Source: Gorsachius magnificus (lineage: Eukaryota > Chordata > Aves > Pelecaniformes > Ardeidae). Taken from it: a DNA stretch of 64,000 nt. Below are positions 12,501 to 26,600 of this stretch, one piece after another. The stretch lies in the NCBI GenBank assembly GCA_034008185.1, contig CM067081.1, positions 31,246,806-31,310,805 of the forward strand, in the 5' to 3' direction. The notes beneath the pieces are model-generated. The model was not told where the DNA came from and searched no databases. It saw only the letters and a program-made list of their open reading frames with translations. The position numbers were made by a program, and so were the translations under genes. How positions within the stretch are numbered: the stretch's first letter is position 1; each line of letters opens with the position of its first letter.

Positions 12501-15500
12501 AAATTTTTTTTTAAATGTCTTTCTTGCTTTTGAGGCTTAAGATTCGCATTTTTACCATTTGCTCCACGGCCAGAAATTGGAAAATACTTAAGCACCATCT
12601 AAGGTTTGTGCCTTAATAATTTTCTTCCCTCTTCTCTGTCTTCACTTTTGTGATCTCCTTCTCACTTAGGTGACAAGGCTGCAGCCCCAAGGGTAAAATT
12701 CTCTTCAGCTTCCCCCCTCTCCTAGAGGCAGACCCAAAGTAGGAGAGGGATAGGCACAGGAGTCCTCTAAAATAGTTACTTCCTTCAAAATTGGCCGTAT
12801 TCCAGCACAGCTGAGCAGGAAAAAAGTAACAGAGAGAACTACTCAGCACCAGGGTTTTCAAGAACTGTGAGCTTGTGGCTGAACGTTGGTGGCAAAGCTC
12901 TTGGCCGCTGCGATAGGAGGAGGTGTGGACGTGCTGCCTTCCTCGCCGGCAGGGTGGTGGGGAGCCCGGGCAGGTGGCTGGGCTGAGCTAGGTCGTGCCC
13001 TTACAAGTATAGTGATTTGTCATGATTTAGCTTTGATTTTGCAAGTCCTGACATGTTTTGAGTTACTGAAGGCCAGCTTCCTCAGAAAGGAAACCAGTAA
13101 GCTAGTTAAATGGATTTGGGTTTCATTTGTTCATTAAAATTCACCATTTATATAAACCTCAAACTATTTGTTTCAGGACAGTGATGATAATTCTCTTAGT
13201 TGTTGTTAAGTTGTACAACTTTTCAATTTCATATATAGGTAAAATAATTTTCTTCCCTCTTTGCTTTTGTGATCTCCTCCTCACTTTTTCACTCATTTTA
13301 TTTTTGCACGTTGTGCCTGTATCACTACCATATGTCTGGGCTTTATTTAAAATTAAAAAATATTTTTGGATCATGTCCCAGATATTCTTTGGCATCTGTA
13401 ACGACCAAGAATATTAAGATGATAATAAAGATTTTATGTTCTGCATATGTACCATTGACAGACATTTTATTGTAGGTGACCCGAGCCAGTGGATATATTT
13501 AATTGGCATCACTTAGGTGCTTTTTTGGAGATTGCTGCTGTGTGCAGCAGCGTGTCCGTGTTAGTTTGGTCCTCAGGCTCCTTGTTCTTGATTTCTTGGC
13601 TATCTCTCCGCAGCACTGCACCGTATCAGAATTGCCATTTCTGGAGTTTCTCATTAGAAAGTGCTGTTGAATTCAGCAGCAGCAGTCCAGAAGACAGTCC
13701 TATTTGGCCCTGACGGTATCTGAGCAACTACTGCAGAACAACATAATGATATCAAATGCAATTCTCTCTTACCTGCCTATGCCATGCTGCCAGAACTCTT
13801 TAAAAATGATACTTAAAATATGTGCCTAAAGCAAGGGTAGGGCCCTGAATGCGTGGCTTGCTGCGTGCAGGCAGAGTGCAGTGCTTGTGTGCAATAGGCT
13901 CTGAGACTGGGAAACAAGCAGTTCATGTTCACACCACCTCTTGAAAACGTGACTTGAGGATGAAGTTAAATGAAATATATAGGAGGTTGTAGTGAGGTGG
14001 GGGTTGGTCTCTTCTCCCAGGTAATGGGTGATAGGACGAGGGGGAATGGCCTCAAGTTGCACCAGGGTAGGTTTAGGTTGGACATGAGGAAAAAATTTTT
14101 CACAGAAAGGGTTGTCAAACATTGGAACGGGCTGCTCAGGGAAGCAGTCAAGTCCCCATCCCTGGAGGTATTTAAAAGCCAGGCAGACAAGGTGCTTAGG
14201 GCCATGGTTTAGTGGTGGGATGGCAGGGTTAGGTTAACGGTTGGACTTGATGATCTTAAAGGTCTTTTCCAACCTCAACAATTCTATGATTCTATATGAT
14301 ATCAAAATCTGCTTAAAGGAGAGGAAAGTGGATTTCACTGGCTTGTACCATTCAGTGTTTGTTATATGACATTATTTGGAGAGAAAAAAAAAAAAATCAA
14401 CCATGACTATAAAAGAAATAGCCCGGGACTATTGTGAAGGCTTGATATTGTTTTACTTGTATTGGATGCAAAATTTCCCAACAGCATCAATAAAAGGTTG
14501 CTTTTTCATTGTATAATGTGAGCTCTGTTGAGTGGGAAGGATCCTGAATCAGAGCTCCCGCCCAGTGTTTCCTGCCTAATACTCCAGCGGCACTGCCAGC
14601 TTGAGATAACTGTTCTTACCTTTTAGGCTTCGTTTTACTTGTTGGCTACTTCCTTCCAGCTTCTCAGCTTCAGAAAAACATGCAACATGTAGTTCACTAC
14701 TATTTTTTTGACCTTCCTGCTGCATGAAGACTTGCTTTAGTAGTGTCTTATTTTCTGTGTGTGCAGGCTTTGTGTATGAATAGAATTTCAGACGGATACA
14801 ATGCTTGGTGTATATAGAGTACTGGATATATTTGGGCCAAATTCTTCTCTGGTGTCAGCATATTGCATTAGCCCAGAAATAACTTCGGTCCTTTGTAATT
14901 TAAAATATTTTCCCTCTAGTACCGTGACTGTAGAGGGCTTGAAGTTTGTGGCACTTGCATTGTTTCTCATAAATTGTGAGAAATTTATAAGCTCCTTTGT
15001 GAATATATATCGTGCCACATGCTATCTAATGGACTCGGTTGCTGCCCCAATCTGTTCCGTGATGATCTCTTCCTATCACAGTGCAGTTAAAGCTTTAATG
15101 GTACACTGGCTAAAGTTGCAGATTTCCCTTTGATTTTATCCAAGAATAAATTCCTCATCCAAGGATAATCTCAAGCGATAGAAGTTAGTGTAAAATCAGA
15201 TCAGAATATAGCTGTTTGTCAAAACCTTACGTCTCCCAGGTTCGATGCCTTCTTTATCTCCTGCCTGTGCTCCTTACCTTGTACCGTCTCCTGCACTAGC
15301 CACGAAAGTATGATACCCTTTGCGCTGCAGCTCTGCTCTCAGTCCTGCCTCTTTCAGCCTCCACAATAAGTATTTTGAAATATTTCAAGTCCGTTATTTC
15401 TTTTTCTGGTTGCCCCTGGTAGTCAGTATGTGGGAGTTTCTTCAGGTTGTAAGTTCATCCAAACAGAGAACTCTGTATCTTTTTCTGCTGCAGGAGTATG

Positions 15501-18500
15501 TCAACATAGAGCACTAATTGCTCATTAGAAGTGATTTTGAAGCACACCTTTATCTTTCCTGCCTGGTGGTTTTCCATAGAAGTGTGGGTGCAGAGAACGT
15601 GCCAGTTATGACCAGGCAGCCTGTAACTTCTTCCAGGCATATTCCAGGAGCCAAACCCAACTTCCCTCGCTTATGTGGAACAGCCAAAGGTCCATAACAC
15701 ACTTCCAGATAATGGAGCATTTGACTAAGAATGATTCTGTTGATACTTGTGTTTTTAAAAGTTATTGTGCTGGAAACAATGTAATTTGCTTTTATTCCAA
15801 CCAAAATATTCCATAGCCAACTATTAAATATTTTCCTGGCTGCACTCCTAGGAGCAACTCTGCCTCTTCTTGCTTGGAAATTAGTATTTCTGTTAATGGA
15901 GTCGAGGAGAGGTATGCCTCAATGGAAAACATCAGCACATCTCCGTTGTCTAAAGAGTTATAAATTCACGTTTGCAAATGTTTCCCCAAAGGAAACAAAC
16001 AGGGGCTTGAGTGCCTGCATTTCCTTGAGGGTGGGAAGTTTCATTTGCCTGTTTGGAATAACGATTCATTTTTCATTAAGCCAACTATTGTTGACATCAG
16101 GTTGAAGTATGCAGCTCTGGTATGCTCGCAAAACACTACCATTCTTTTAAATTGCAAGCTGGTGGTAAATTTGAGGGCCCACTCACTTACAGCACAGATG
16201 GCATTTTGTAGTTTTCTTCTTTTATTTTTTTTCTCTTTTGGCCTGGTGATAGGAACTAATTGTGCAAAGGAAAAATGATGCTGATAAGCTCTGGGTTATA
16301 ATACACAGTTCTGATATAGTATAACCAGCTTATTGAAACAGAGCGTGCTTTCTGTCCCCTTGGACTTCACCACTTTCACATGACTGAAGATTGTTGGAAG
16401 AAGTTCAATTTAAGTCCCTCCTGACTGTTGGATTTCATTGTTTTCTTTTTTTTTTTTTTTAAATTGCATTTCAAACAGTTTTGTTTCAGATTAGTTTCAG
16501 CTTTAAAGAAATCAAGACTTTATGGAAATAGAAGATGATCTGAATTGCCTCCCCCCTCCCTCCCTTTCGAAGATCGAGAAGTGTGCTGGCTCCTGCCTAT
16601 TGCACTGCGTGTGCCATAAGAGGATTGTAATCCAAGGAACGAATATTTGTCTCCTGAACAAAGTCGTAGCCTCTGCAGAGGAGGGATTGAGCAGAATTCC
16701 TCCTAAACTGCAGAAAAGATCTTCAGAGCTCAGAAAGCTTAATCCTGTGTAGACTGCCTGGATAGACTCTTCCTACCTTCCTTGCTAGGCATTAATATTC
16801 TAGAGCGACGTTCTCTAGGAGTGGGAGGTGATGGATGATCCTGAGGTGTTACGTTTTTCTTGGATAAACTGAGGAACTCAGAATTAAATTTGAAAAGGGA
16901 GATTGTTATATTGTATGTGCTTTGCTTTCACCTAAATCTGAAAGGGTGAAGGAGCTCTGCTGAAACCTTACACAGTCCCCACATCTTTCAGCAGAGAGGA
17001 GGTGTAATGCATATTTACACCGAAATGTGTTTTGGCTTGTGAAGGCAGAGGTTTTGTGATGGGAAATGTTGGCAGCCTTGTCTGTGTGTCTGCTCCCTAG
17101 CTTTGGGCTGAGGTCCTGAAGCTGGGTACAGTGCTCTGGCTGGGAGCTGCTGTCCGTGTGTCGTGTTCCCTCTGGCACACGCGTGTCCTATGCTACAAAG
17201 TTCCTCGTTGCTAGAAAAGGACCCGTTTATCTTCATTCTTTTACGTTTTGATCTTTCCTGTTTCTTTTCATTCTTCAGATATGAATCCCCAAATATTGCC
17301 TTACGCTGTGGAATTATGCTGAGAGAATGTATCCGGCATGAACCCTTGGCCAAAATCATACTTTTTTCGGAACAGTTCAGAGACTTTTTTAAATATGTGG
17401 AAATGTCAACATTCGATATAGCTTCTGATGCCTTTGCTACATTCAAGGTAAGTTATTAGATACCTGCATCGTAGCGTTGTGCCAAAAATGGCACTCTGTC
17501 AATAGTCATCACTAAATGTTGTGTTGCCTTTAAACTGGGTGGCTTTTTATTGTTCAGTAAGGGATATAATTAATCCTTGGTCTATAACAGGATTCGCAAC
17601 AGCAATCAAGTCTGCAAAGAGTCTTTAATTCAATACAGATTTACATTTCACTAATGTTCTCCATCTTGATAACTCAAGGCCTTCTATGCAACCATTTAAA
17701 ACTCAAATTAATAATGTATTGCGTACAGTTCTTGTAAAAACCTTTTTCTCTCCCTACCTTCCCCTGGAGACAAAACCACTACCCATCATGACCACAACCA
17801 GTAAATAGAAGGAATCATTTAAAATTCACTTTTTAAACCCTCTAATTTTTGCTGACCCTTCGGAGTTCAGCAGTCAAGTTTAGACTAATGCCGTGCCCGC
17901 TGATGATTTTACAACTTACTTGTATGCTTACTTTTGTGACCCATGGTTCAGTGTAAGGAACCTACTGCTGCCAGCTAAGTAGAGCACTGCATAGACTGTA
18001 CAGAGTCTCTGTGTTGTATTAAAAATGAAGTTGGGTGAAGCCTGCCAGATTTCTTGGAGTTTGTATGTGACCATCATCTTGCCTGCAAAGTGCTAGTATA
18101 GTCTTTGAGCAAAATTTGATGCCTATGAGCTTAATGTACAGGGAAGATCAGTCTATTTCTGAAAATAATTTAAGAAAGCTGGGGAAAATTCTTTCAGGTA
18201 GAGACACTTCTAAATATAGACACAACTCCTTTTCTCTTCTGTTGCTGGGTTCCTTGCTGTCATAGAAACATGTTGTTCATTCTTTCCTCTCAAAGCTAAT
18301 AAGAAACCTGATTAGATTCACCTTAGGAATAACTGTAAGGAATGTTAAGAGTTCAGCTCAGTGATTCAACACATACTGAAACCCAGCCTCTGTTTTTAGT
18401 AACCTATTGAATGTCGTAAAGATTTGCATAATGGAGATAACATTGCATTTGTCAGTAATGAGTTGAGCAGGATTACAAATTCAAACATCCATTAATGAAT

Positions 18501-20586
18501 AGCAACGTCTTTCAATTATTTTAAGTTGCACTGTCATTAGGTAAATGTTATGAAAGTGGAAGTAGCACAGAAACACAGACAAGTAAAAATAAATGTGTAG
18601 GACTGTATAAAAATGCAACTGAGATATTTAAATCCTCTGTCTCTGGCATTTTACCCTATGCTTGGAAGAGTATTTGTGTCTGGTCAGAAAAAGTGCTTCT
18701 GGACTCCAAGCAGGACCGTGGAGTGTGTGGTTGGTGATGGACAGTCTTCACCCCAACCAGGAGGCAGGATGGGGACAAGGGACAGTTAAGCTGCGTCGAG
18801 GACCGCAGACTGCTGCAACCCTCCCAAAAAAAGAGGGATTGATGTCGTTCACGGATCTACAGCTGTGGAACTTAGTTCTGTCCCCCGTGATCCGAGTGTA
18901 TTTTTAGCAGGATTTAAAAATAGGATTCTACATCCTCACGTGCACTGGAGAGGAGTACGAGGGCAGATCATCCTCAGACATAGGTCAGAAACCACCTTTT
19001 AAAATCCATGGGGAAAATCTATAAACTGCTTTTTTTTTTTTTTTAATTGCCTCTTCTTTTAAATTGCCTGACTTGATACATGGTCAGTTCTGGAAATAAA
19101 CCAGCTGTTCATCTCATCTCCTATTTGTCTGTTACTCTGAATAGCTGGAACAGCAAAAGTGATGTGGAAGCAACTGAACCATGAAATATGGAGCTACCTT
19201 ATTTCTTATACCGTAAACATAAGTGCTATGATTGCTCTCTGGCTGGATGACTGAATTCATGTTTTCAGTTCAGTTTCCCCCATGTTGGGATGTAGTGTTG
19301 CCACCAGGGTGTCTGGTTCAGAGCTGACAGCCTTGGATAGTCTATGCACCAGAGGAGGGCTTAATTAAATGTGCATTAAAGTCTGAGGTTATTTATAGTA
19401 GGGAAGTATTGGAATTTTTGATGATCTGGAGATGTACTTCTTAATTAAATTCAGCCAGGTGCACTGCAGAGAGGAAACGGAGCTGCTAAAAATGCAGAGG
19501 AGAGCAGCTTGTATTGAGAGATACAGTCAGCTGTGGAGGATAGCAGCAGCGGCTGGAAAGAGTGCTGATTGAAAACTGCTGCTCCACACTCTCTTGTGAT
19601 TTTGTATGAAAAACTCATTTTAGATTATATGCCATTTGTGCCCCCTATTGAAAAATGCTGTACTTGCCTCTTAAGTGCCCTGCATAAAAGCTTGTGCATC
19701 ACGTTTGTTGCACTCAGCCTTTTAAACTGCTATTGTTGCAGTCCTGCTAAATAAAGGAATGTATTAAAAACATGTACAGGATTTTATAGCACTCTGCTTT
19801 CCTCTTATAATTGATGGTGAAAATAAATTAAAGGATTAGTATGTAAAGGGTTTCTTTTATTTGTGATGCTGTATAGGATGTGTCCGTGCATCTGCTTCAG
19901 CTACTCATCAGCATCAGTCTCTGACTGTGGGTAAGGAAACCAGGAAAAGGTGAAAAAGATAGCAACTGATTCACTGAAAAAATATCGACTTGAATGGACT
20001 TCATTAGGCATTTATTGTGATCAGTGTGATGTTTCAAAGGAGGCAATAAGACAAAAATTAAATGCCTCAAACCGTCCACTTCATTTCATAGCTATTCATC
20101 CAGCAAAGAGAGTTGACTTCTTCTGGAGCTGAACATTTGCATTTGCTGAGCACCAGTGTTCCCATTCTGTGGGAGAGGTTGCTTTAATTTAAATTTGAAT
20201 TAGTTGGCCTTTTAGGATGGGATGCCTCCCATGAAGCTTCAGCTGTCTTAAAGGTCTGCTGCTGCCTGTGTCAGTAAGCCCACCTTGGGCAGAAAACCAG
20301 CCACAGAAGAAATTCATCCCACCTACCCGAGAACCCTTTCTGGGGATGGAGTGGCTGTGGAGGGAGCCTGGATGGCTAGGTTTGATTGGTGCCTAATTTT
20401 TAGGTTGTAGATAAATAAATAAACAAATAAATAGAATTTAATTGAGTCTGCCTTGTATTCATTGGAGATGAGCAATAGCAATTGATCAAACTTAGCATAA
20501 TTTTCCAGCTGTGGCGTAACATGTAGATCACTTTTGGCTTTGGGACCATAGCTGATCCCTCCATAAAGGGTTAATTTACTTTCTTC

Positions 20587-20623
<37 letters not shown>

Positions 20624-23600
20624 AGTTTATTGTAAGTACTGTGCACAATGACCTTAAGGAAAGGTGGAAGTGAAAAGGAATATAAAGAGTGAGTGTTAGA
20701 ATAGTTTTATATTGATTCTGTGAGCATTCACTGAACTCTCCTTAAAATCCTAATAAACACGCAAATGCAGCATTGGTTTTAAATGCTTTCTGTCTATAGA
20801 TATCATGTTGTAAATACCTTCTAAAAGATGACCTGGTAAAAAAATGCTAAAATACATTTGAGAATCAAGGGGCAATCAAATGAGCACAGTCTCTCAGGTA
20901 ACCTTTCTCTGTTCTTCCTCAGGACCTGTTAACACGACACAAATTGTTGGTAGCAGAGTTTCTGGAACAAAACTATGATGCGGTGAGTGTAAATGATAGA
21001 ACTTTTTTTTTTAAACAATCTGTTTGTGCTTAGCTGGAAAAAGTGTGCTTTCAAGAGCAGAGGGTTTTGTGCTCCCCATAAAAGAGTCACATGGGGACTG
21101 CAAAACTAAACATTGCTTTTACTAAAGCAGAATCCTCGCGTGGCGTTTGAAATACGGGTACCCCCTCTGCACACACATGGGGACACGTGCCAAGGTTTCA
21201 GGAGTTCTCATAGGTTAAAAGCAAGTTTTGTTCCTCTCTACATGCATCATATCTCCTCATATGTGAACGGAACTGTCAACTTTGTATGTATTTATGTATA
21301 GATCATGGGGTTATAGATATGTATGTATGTATAGATCATGGGGGAAAAAAGCATGCACATTTTTAAAGAGTTCTGTGATATTCCAGCACCGATAGGGCCA
21401 TACTGGTGTCATATATAATACTTTGGGACAGAGGAGAAGTGTTGCTGGAAGAAGTTTTAGCATTTCTGGAAATTACAGGTGCCTAACTGGGGGACTGAGA
21501 TGTGAGTATTCCTCTTACTCTTGCTATTGCCTCTAAGGCAATCAGTCCCTTGGTTGCCTGCCATTTTTCACTTTGATTTTTTGGCTCAGTTTTGAACCAA
21601 ATGTGGGTCAGAAAAATTCCGTTGGAATCAACTAAGATTGGACTGATACGGATCATGGAATTATACTACGGGTTACGTTCTCATGCTACCTGAGGTATTC
21701 TTTATTTCACTGCCAAAGTGAAAAGGCCAATGACTATTTCTTTCATTCTAGAGTTACCAAGAAAGTAAAATAAGGAGCAGGCTTATTATTGCTGAGTCAC
21801 AAATGCAGTTTAACTGGAGCAAAATTAGTGTCTCTGCTAATATTTTCTCTTTGTGCTGAAGCACTGCATTGAAACAGTCCCCGTTCCACCTTTATTTAAC
21901 ATTAAGTATAAATTATGGAAGTGAACATTTTTTTTTTTTGATGATTCTTGGACACCAGTGTTGGGGGTTTTTTGCTTTTTTGGTAGATGTTTAAGGGCTG
22001 TAGCCTTCTCAGTCTTCTTGACCACAAGATTCCCTTGGCCCAATCCTGCAAAAGCCAGCACGTGCTTGACTCCTGAAGACCCTCCCTGGGCAAATGGCTT
22101 TAATGAGCTGCTCAAGGCAGGTGGCACCTCACAAAAGGAGTTTTTGGCATATGCCAGTATGGGATGCACCTTCACCCATTGGGGGTATTGCGTTAAATCA
22201 CAAAGGAAGTCATGACCACGATACGAGTGGGTGGACATTACACACTGGACCCATGTGTCCTGGCATCAGATTCACACTCTCGTAAGAGAAGGCTGTGCAG
22301 GCGCTGGCTTACTTCTGTCCTAGTTGGCTCGCGTTAGCTCCTGTTACATCCAGTCCATATGTGGTATCCCTCTCTGCAGTATTTGGAAGAGGAGTGTTCC
22401 TGGGCATTAATTCACTGCATGATAACCAGCCAGGAAAAAAGGCCACGAGAGCTGGGCCTGGCATTGCAGTGAAGCATTAGAGGGTGGCACTGCTGCAGCC
22501 TCTGCTGTTCCTCTGGGGTTGGAAGGACCGAGAAGAGGAAGGATGGACATGAATCGGATGCATTTGTGTTTTCTTGTTACTCTAGATCTTTGAGGATTAT
22601 GAAAAACTCCTTCATTCTGAGAACTACGTAACGAAGAGACAATCTTTGAAGGTAAAATAAAATTTCTCAGCACTTTCCTTCTAAATTTGAACTCCACTGT
22701 TACGCAGAATATCAAGATGCATGTATGCCAATGGAGCAGCCACGCACTTCTGAGCAAAAAAGAAATAAGTGCTTGGGAATGCTGGTCTTGCAGCACACAA
22801 GAGCTTGCTGTGACTTTTATTTCCTGGATCTCTGGTGAAGCATTGGGCCATTTCTATGGAGCAAGCACTCTCATTTTTCCTCTGACCTCAAATCTGTACT
22901 TTGGTTCAGAACATAGCTTAAAATCAACTTGAGAGTAACATGATAGTCTCTGTTTGTCTGGTGCTGCTTGCTGCTACAGCACTGAGTCTGACATGACCTG
23001 CAAATGGGACCAGATAGGAGTCTTAATGTAACATCCAAATGAAATGAAGGTGTCTTTGTGGGACAGCTGGACTGCACTTTCTACTGCCCTAGCTGTCTCA
23101 CACCAGCTCGTGTTACACCCAGCCCAAATATGGGATCCCTCTCTCTAGTATTTAGAAGATGAGCATTATTGGGAATTAAGTAACTCACTGCATGGTAACA
23201 AGTCTAGTTACTTTTTTTTTTAAAAGGTAGTGATGTTGAAACCTCTTAGCCAATCATTAAAATATGTTGCTGCTTTCTTCACATTCAAAAGTCATGTGGT
23301 AGACTGAAAAACCTGTGGGGTTTTTTAATTTTCTCTGCAGCTGCTGGGTGAATTGATTCTGGACCGACACAACTTTGCCATCATGACAAAATACATCAGC
23401 AAACCGGAAAATCTGAAGCTGATGATGAACTTGCTGCGAGATAAAAGCCCCAACATTCAGTTTGAAGCATTCCACGTATTCAAGGTGAGCTAGTACGAGC
23501 TGTAGAGGTGGCAGACCCCCTCTTTTGCTCTTAAGTGTCTTTTGAGGTGGGCAAGAGAAAGCCCAGAAAATTAAGGCAAAGGTTGGGGTTTACTGTATTA

Positions 23601-26600
23601 ATTATAAGTATTACAGTATTACAGTTTACTTCCAGTATTTGAGAATGCCTTAACCGAAAACCTTTCCATCACTTCAGCTTCTGCTTTCTGTTTGCCTTCC
23701 TTCAGGTGAGATCTAAAGCAGCATCATTTTGGTTTGGGCTGAGGGTAGTCACTCAAATAGCCATGAGGTGGATGCTACAGGTAACAAAACACTCAGCTTC
23801 TAGGTCATATCCAGGGTACCTTCCCCCAACTCTTCAGTCATTTTACTGTGTCTTAAAACTCTACGTTAAGACCAAAAAATAGATGGTGCTAACGCTGTGC
23901 ATCAGCACGAACACAATTTGCTTTTAAAGGTATTAAAAAGATTTGGTAAATCTGAGCTTGAAATTAGTTTAATCCATCTGTCCTTTGGCAGTGATCATTA
24001 ATGAGGTCTTAAACAATTACCAGGCCCAACCAGTATCCCTTTTTTTACGGCGATTAATGTCAATAAGTGAAAAGTTTACTGTTTTCCTCTCAAAAAAAGT
24101 TCTCTGCTCTGGGACAGACAGTAAGTTGGATTGTTATTATACAAAAATACCTTCAATTTAGAATGAACACATTAATTTCAAGATATGTAAATAGAGTTGT
24201 TAATGATTTTCAGAAGAGGAATATCGAGCCAGTAAGGATATCCTTCCCAAAGATGGTTAAGAAAGATACCAGATCACACCAAAAGGCACGCTATTGCGCA
24301 AAGGTTACATCCCCCTCCACAAATTCAAGGGTGACTGGTTGAGTTTTGTACTTCTGCCATTTCTCATTTGCAAAAGAGCTTTCAGGTCTTCAGTGGCTTT
24401 CAGGCTTAGAGGATGTGCAGCTTTTCCAAAAAGCTTTTTGATTCCCAAAAAAGAAAGCTTCAAGGAGGATTTAAAAAAAATAAAAAAAAAATTACCTCCC
24501 TGAAATAAGCAGCTTGGTAAGCTGTTCCCTTGCTGACTTCCTCCATAGTCAGCTGAACCACTGTGAGTAACTTCTCCTCCTCCTCCTCCTTATCAGGAGG
24601 TATGTGGCTCCAAGATAAGAGAGCCGTCAGGCTCCAAAGGCTTGCAGCCTTTGAGATGCCTATGGAGGGAAGGGATCAGAGGATTGGGCTATCTTAGCCA
24701 CTCTTTGAATAAATGCCAGATTTTTATGTATGAAACACATGAGTTGCTGTTCCTGAATTAATGATAGGCACAGCCCAGGCCTTGGGAACAGCTGATTTTG
24801 CTTATTTTAAGAGGCATTTGAAAGGACTTGGAATAACTTGAAAGGATTCCAGTGTGCAACCATGTCACGCATTGCTGTTTCTCCCATTCTACCTTCCCAT
24901 TCCTCCCTTCCTTTCCTTTTCCAGTACGTTGCATCCCATTTCCAGTTAGAGTGGAGATATTGTAGGCTCAGCCTTGCACAACCACTTGCGATTGCTACCA
25001 CGTGGACATAATGCTGAGGCCTTCAGGTGCCCAGCAAAACAAAAAGTGCACGGCGGTAATGTTGTGTCTCTTCAGTTGGAAGGGCCAAACTCTGTCCTTG
25101 GATAGTAACCCCCATGGGATGTTGTTGGGTTTTTTCTGGCGGTACCTGTCAGCAGCATTTAAGCAGTGCCATGGTGTGCCTCACGCTGTCTCACGTGCAT
25201 AGTGCTCATGGTGGGGAACTTGCAGACTCAGAGCAGAACCTGATCAGCTGGAGATTGCTCACTTATAACCACTAGCAGAGCACTAGATTAACTCTAGAGG
25301 TGCAGCAGACCCTTTTAGGTCCTCACTGAGGGTCTGGGCTAGCTGGATGTAGAAGCACTGAGCTTCTCCCTGGTGGGCAGGGCAGTTATAGAGTATGTTA
25401 TAGAAAATCGCATTGTGAATTAGCTTCATAGAGCGGGTCAGAGAAAAGCGTTTTCCTCTGCTTTCACTTCTTAAATTGAATTCTAACTTCTCAAGAACTA
25501 CTAAAGGAAATCCTTAAATAGATAGATGGGAGAAAACACTACTGTCTGGTTGTGCCCTGTTCTGCAGTGTCCCTGCCTCCTGTTTCTGGGTTAGTGTCCC
25601 TCAGCCCAGTTCTCGTCAGCTATAATAATTCCATGCTAATGTAACTGGGAGAGGAATCTTGTCCTCTGCTTTTAAGCTCACAAATTTTAAACTGTGCCTG
25701 CATTTTTAAGTCATGCTTGCAAAATAACCTGTGCAGTCCTGGCTGAAATTACAGTGGACTAACCACAGTGATTTGACATCAAAGGTCTGCTGAGAAGTAG
25801 ATGCTCGCTGCTCCAAGCTGCCAAAAATTTGGGTTTAAATTACCTGATTTAGATATTTCACCAGTTAGACACAGCTGAAATGAAAAAGTACTTGTTTTGT
25901 AAGTGTCCAGATTCCAACACTCCCACGCCTCAGCTGACCCAAAAAAAAGCATACAACTCTTACCATCCTGATGCAATTCGTAATTATTGAACATTCAAAA
26001 CTGAAAGATAGAGAAGAAAATTATGAGCACTTCCAGCGCAGAAACATTTTGTAGCTGAAAATGCCAGTACCCTCCTTCAAGCTCTGAGAACGTTTCACTC
26101 ATGCAGGATGCTTTGGGTGGGAAATTGAAGACAGAGTGCCCACTTGCAGTGCCTCCTTCCGTTCTCCACTGAGGAGATGCTTGATCTTCCTCCTGGCTCC
26201 AGCTCCTCCTCTTCCTTTTGCCTGAGCAAAACGGAGCTTCTGCTTTGCAGCACCATCCTTAAGGCCTGTGGCTGCTTTGTAAAGCTGGATGTCCCAGACA
26301 ATGTATGCACGAGGATCAGCCAGTATTTAATCATCAGGAAAAGCTAACACTCCTCACCCCTTTCCTCCTCCTCCATAAATAATACAGTGGGGTCGCCTAG
26401 AGTTGTAGGCTTTGAGAGTCACCGGTTCTTCTCTGCATTGATTTCAGTGGAGAGGTCTCAGTCTTGAGCATGCACACTTTGAGGACCAAACACTGGGAAG
26501 GGCTCTCCAGCACCTGTGATGGATTTACGACTGTTATTAGAGGAGTCTGCTTTGAGTTTGCCTGTAGGGGAGACCAAGTCTTTCAGATGTATGTGAACGT

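Larger units (their letters stand above)
20983..22585 (+). other. CAB39L: CAB39L intron with repeat copy 1
   Basis: A 1.6-kb intron. It contains the GTAT-rich duplication at 21284-21344 and the first copy of the ~115-bp repeat (22319-22432). No exon-like sequence was found. Confidence 0.8.
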
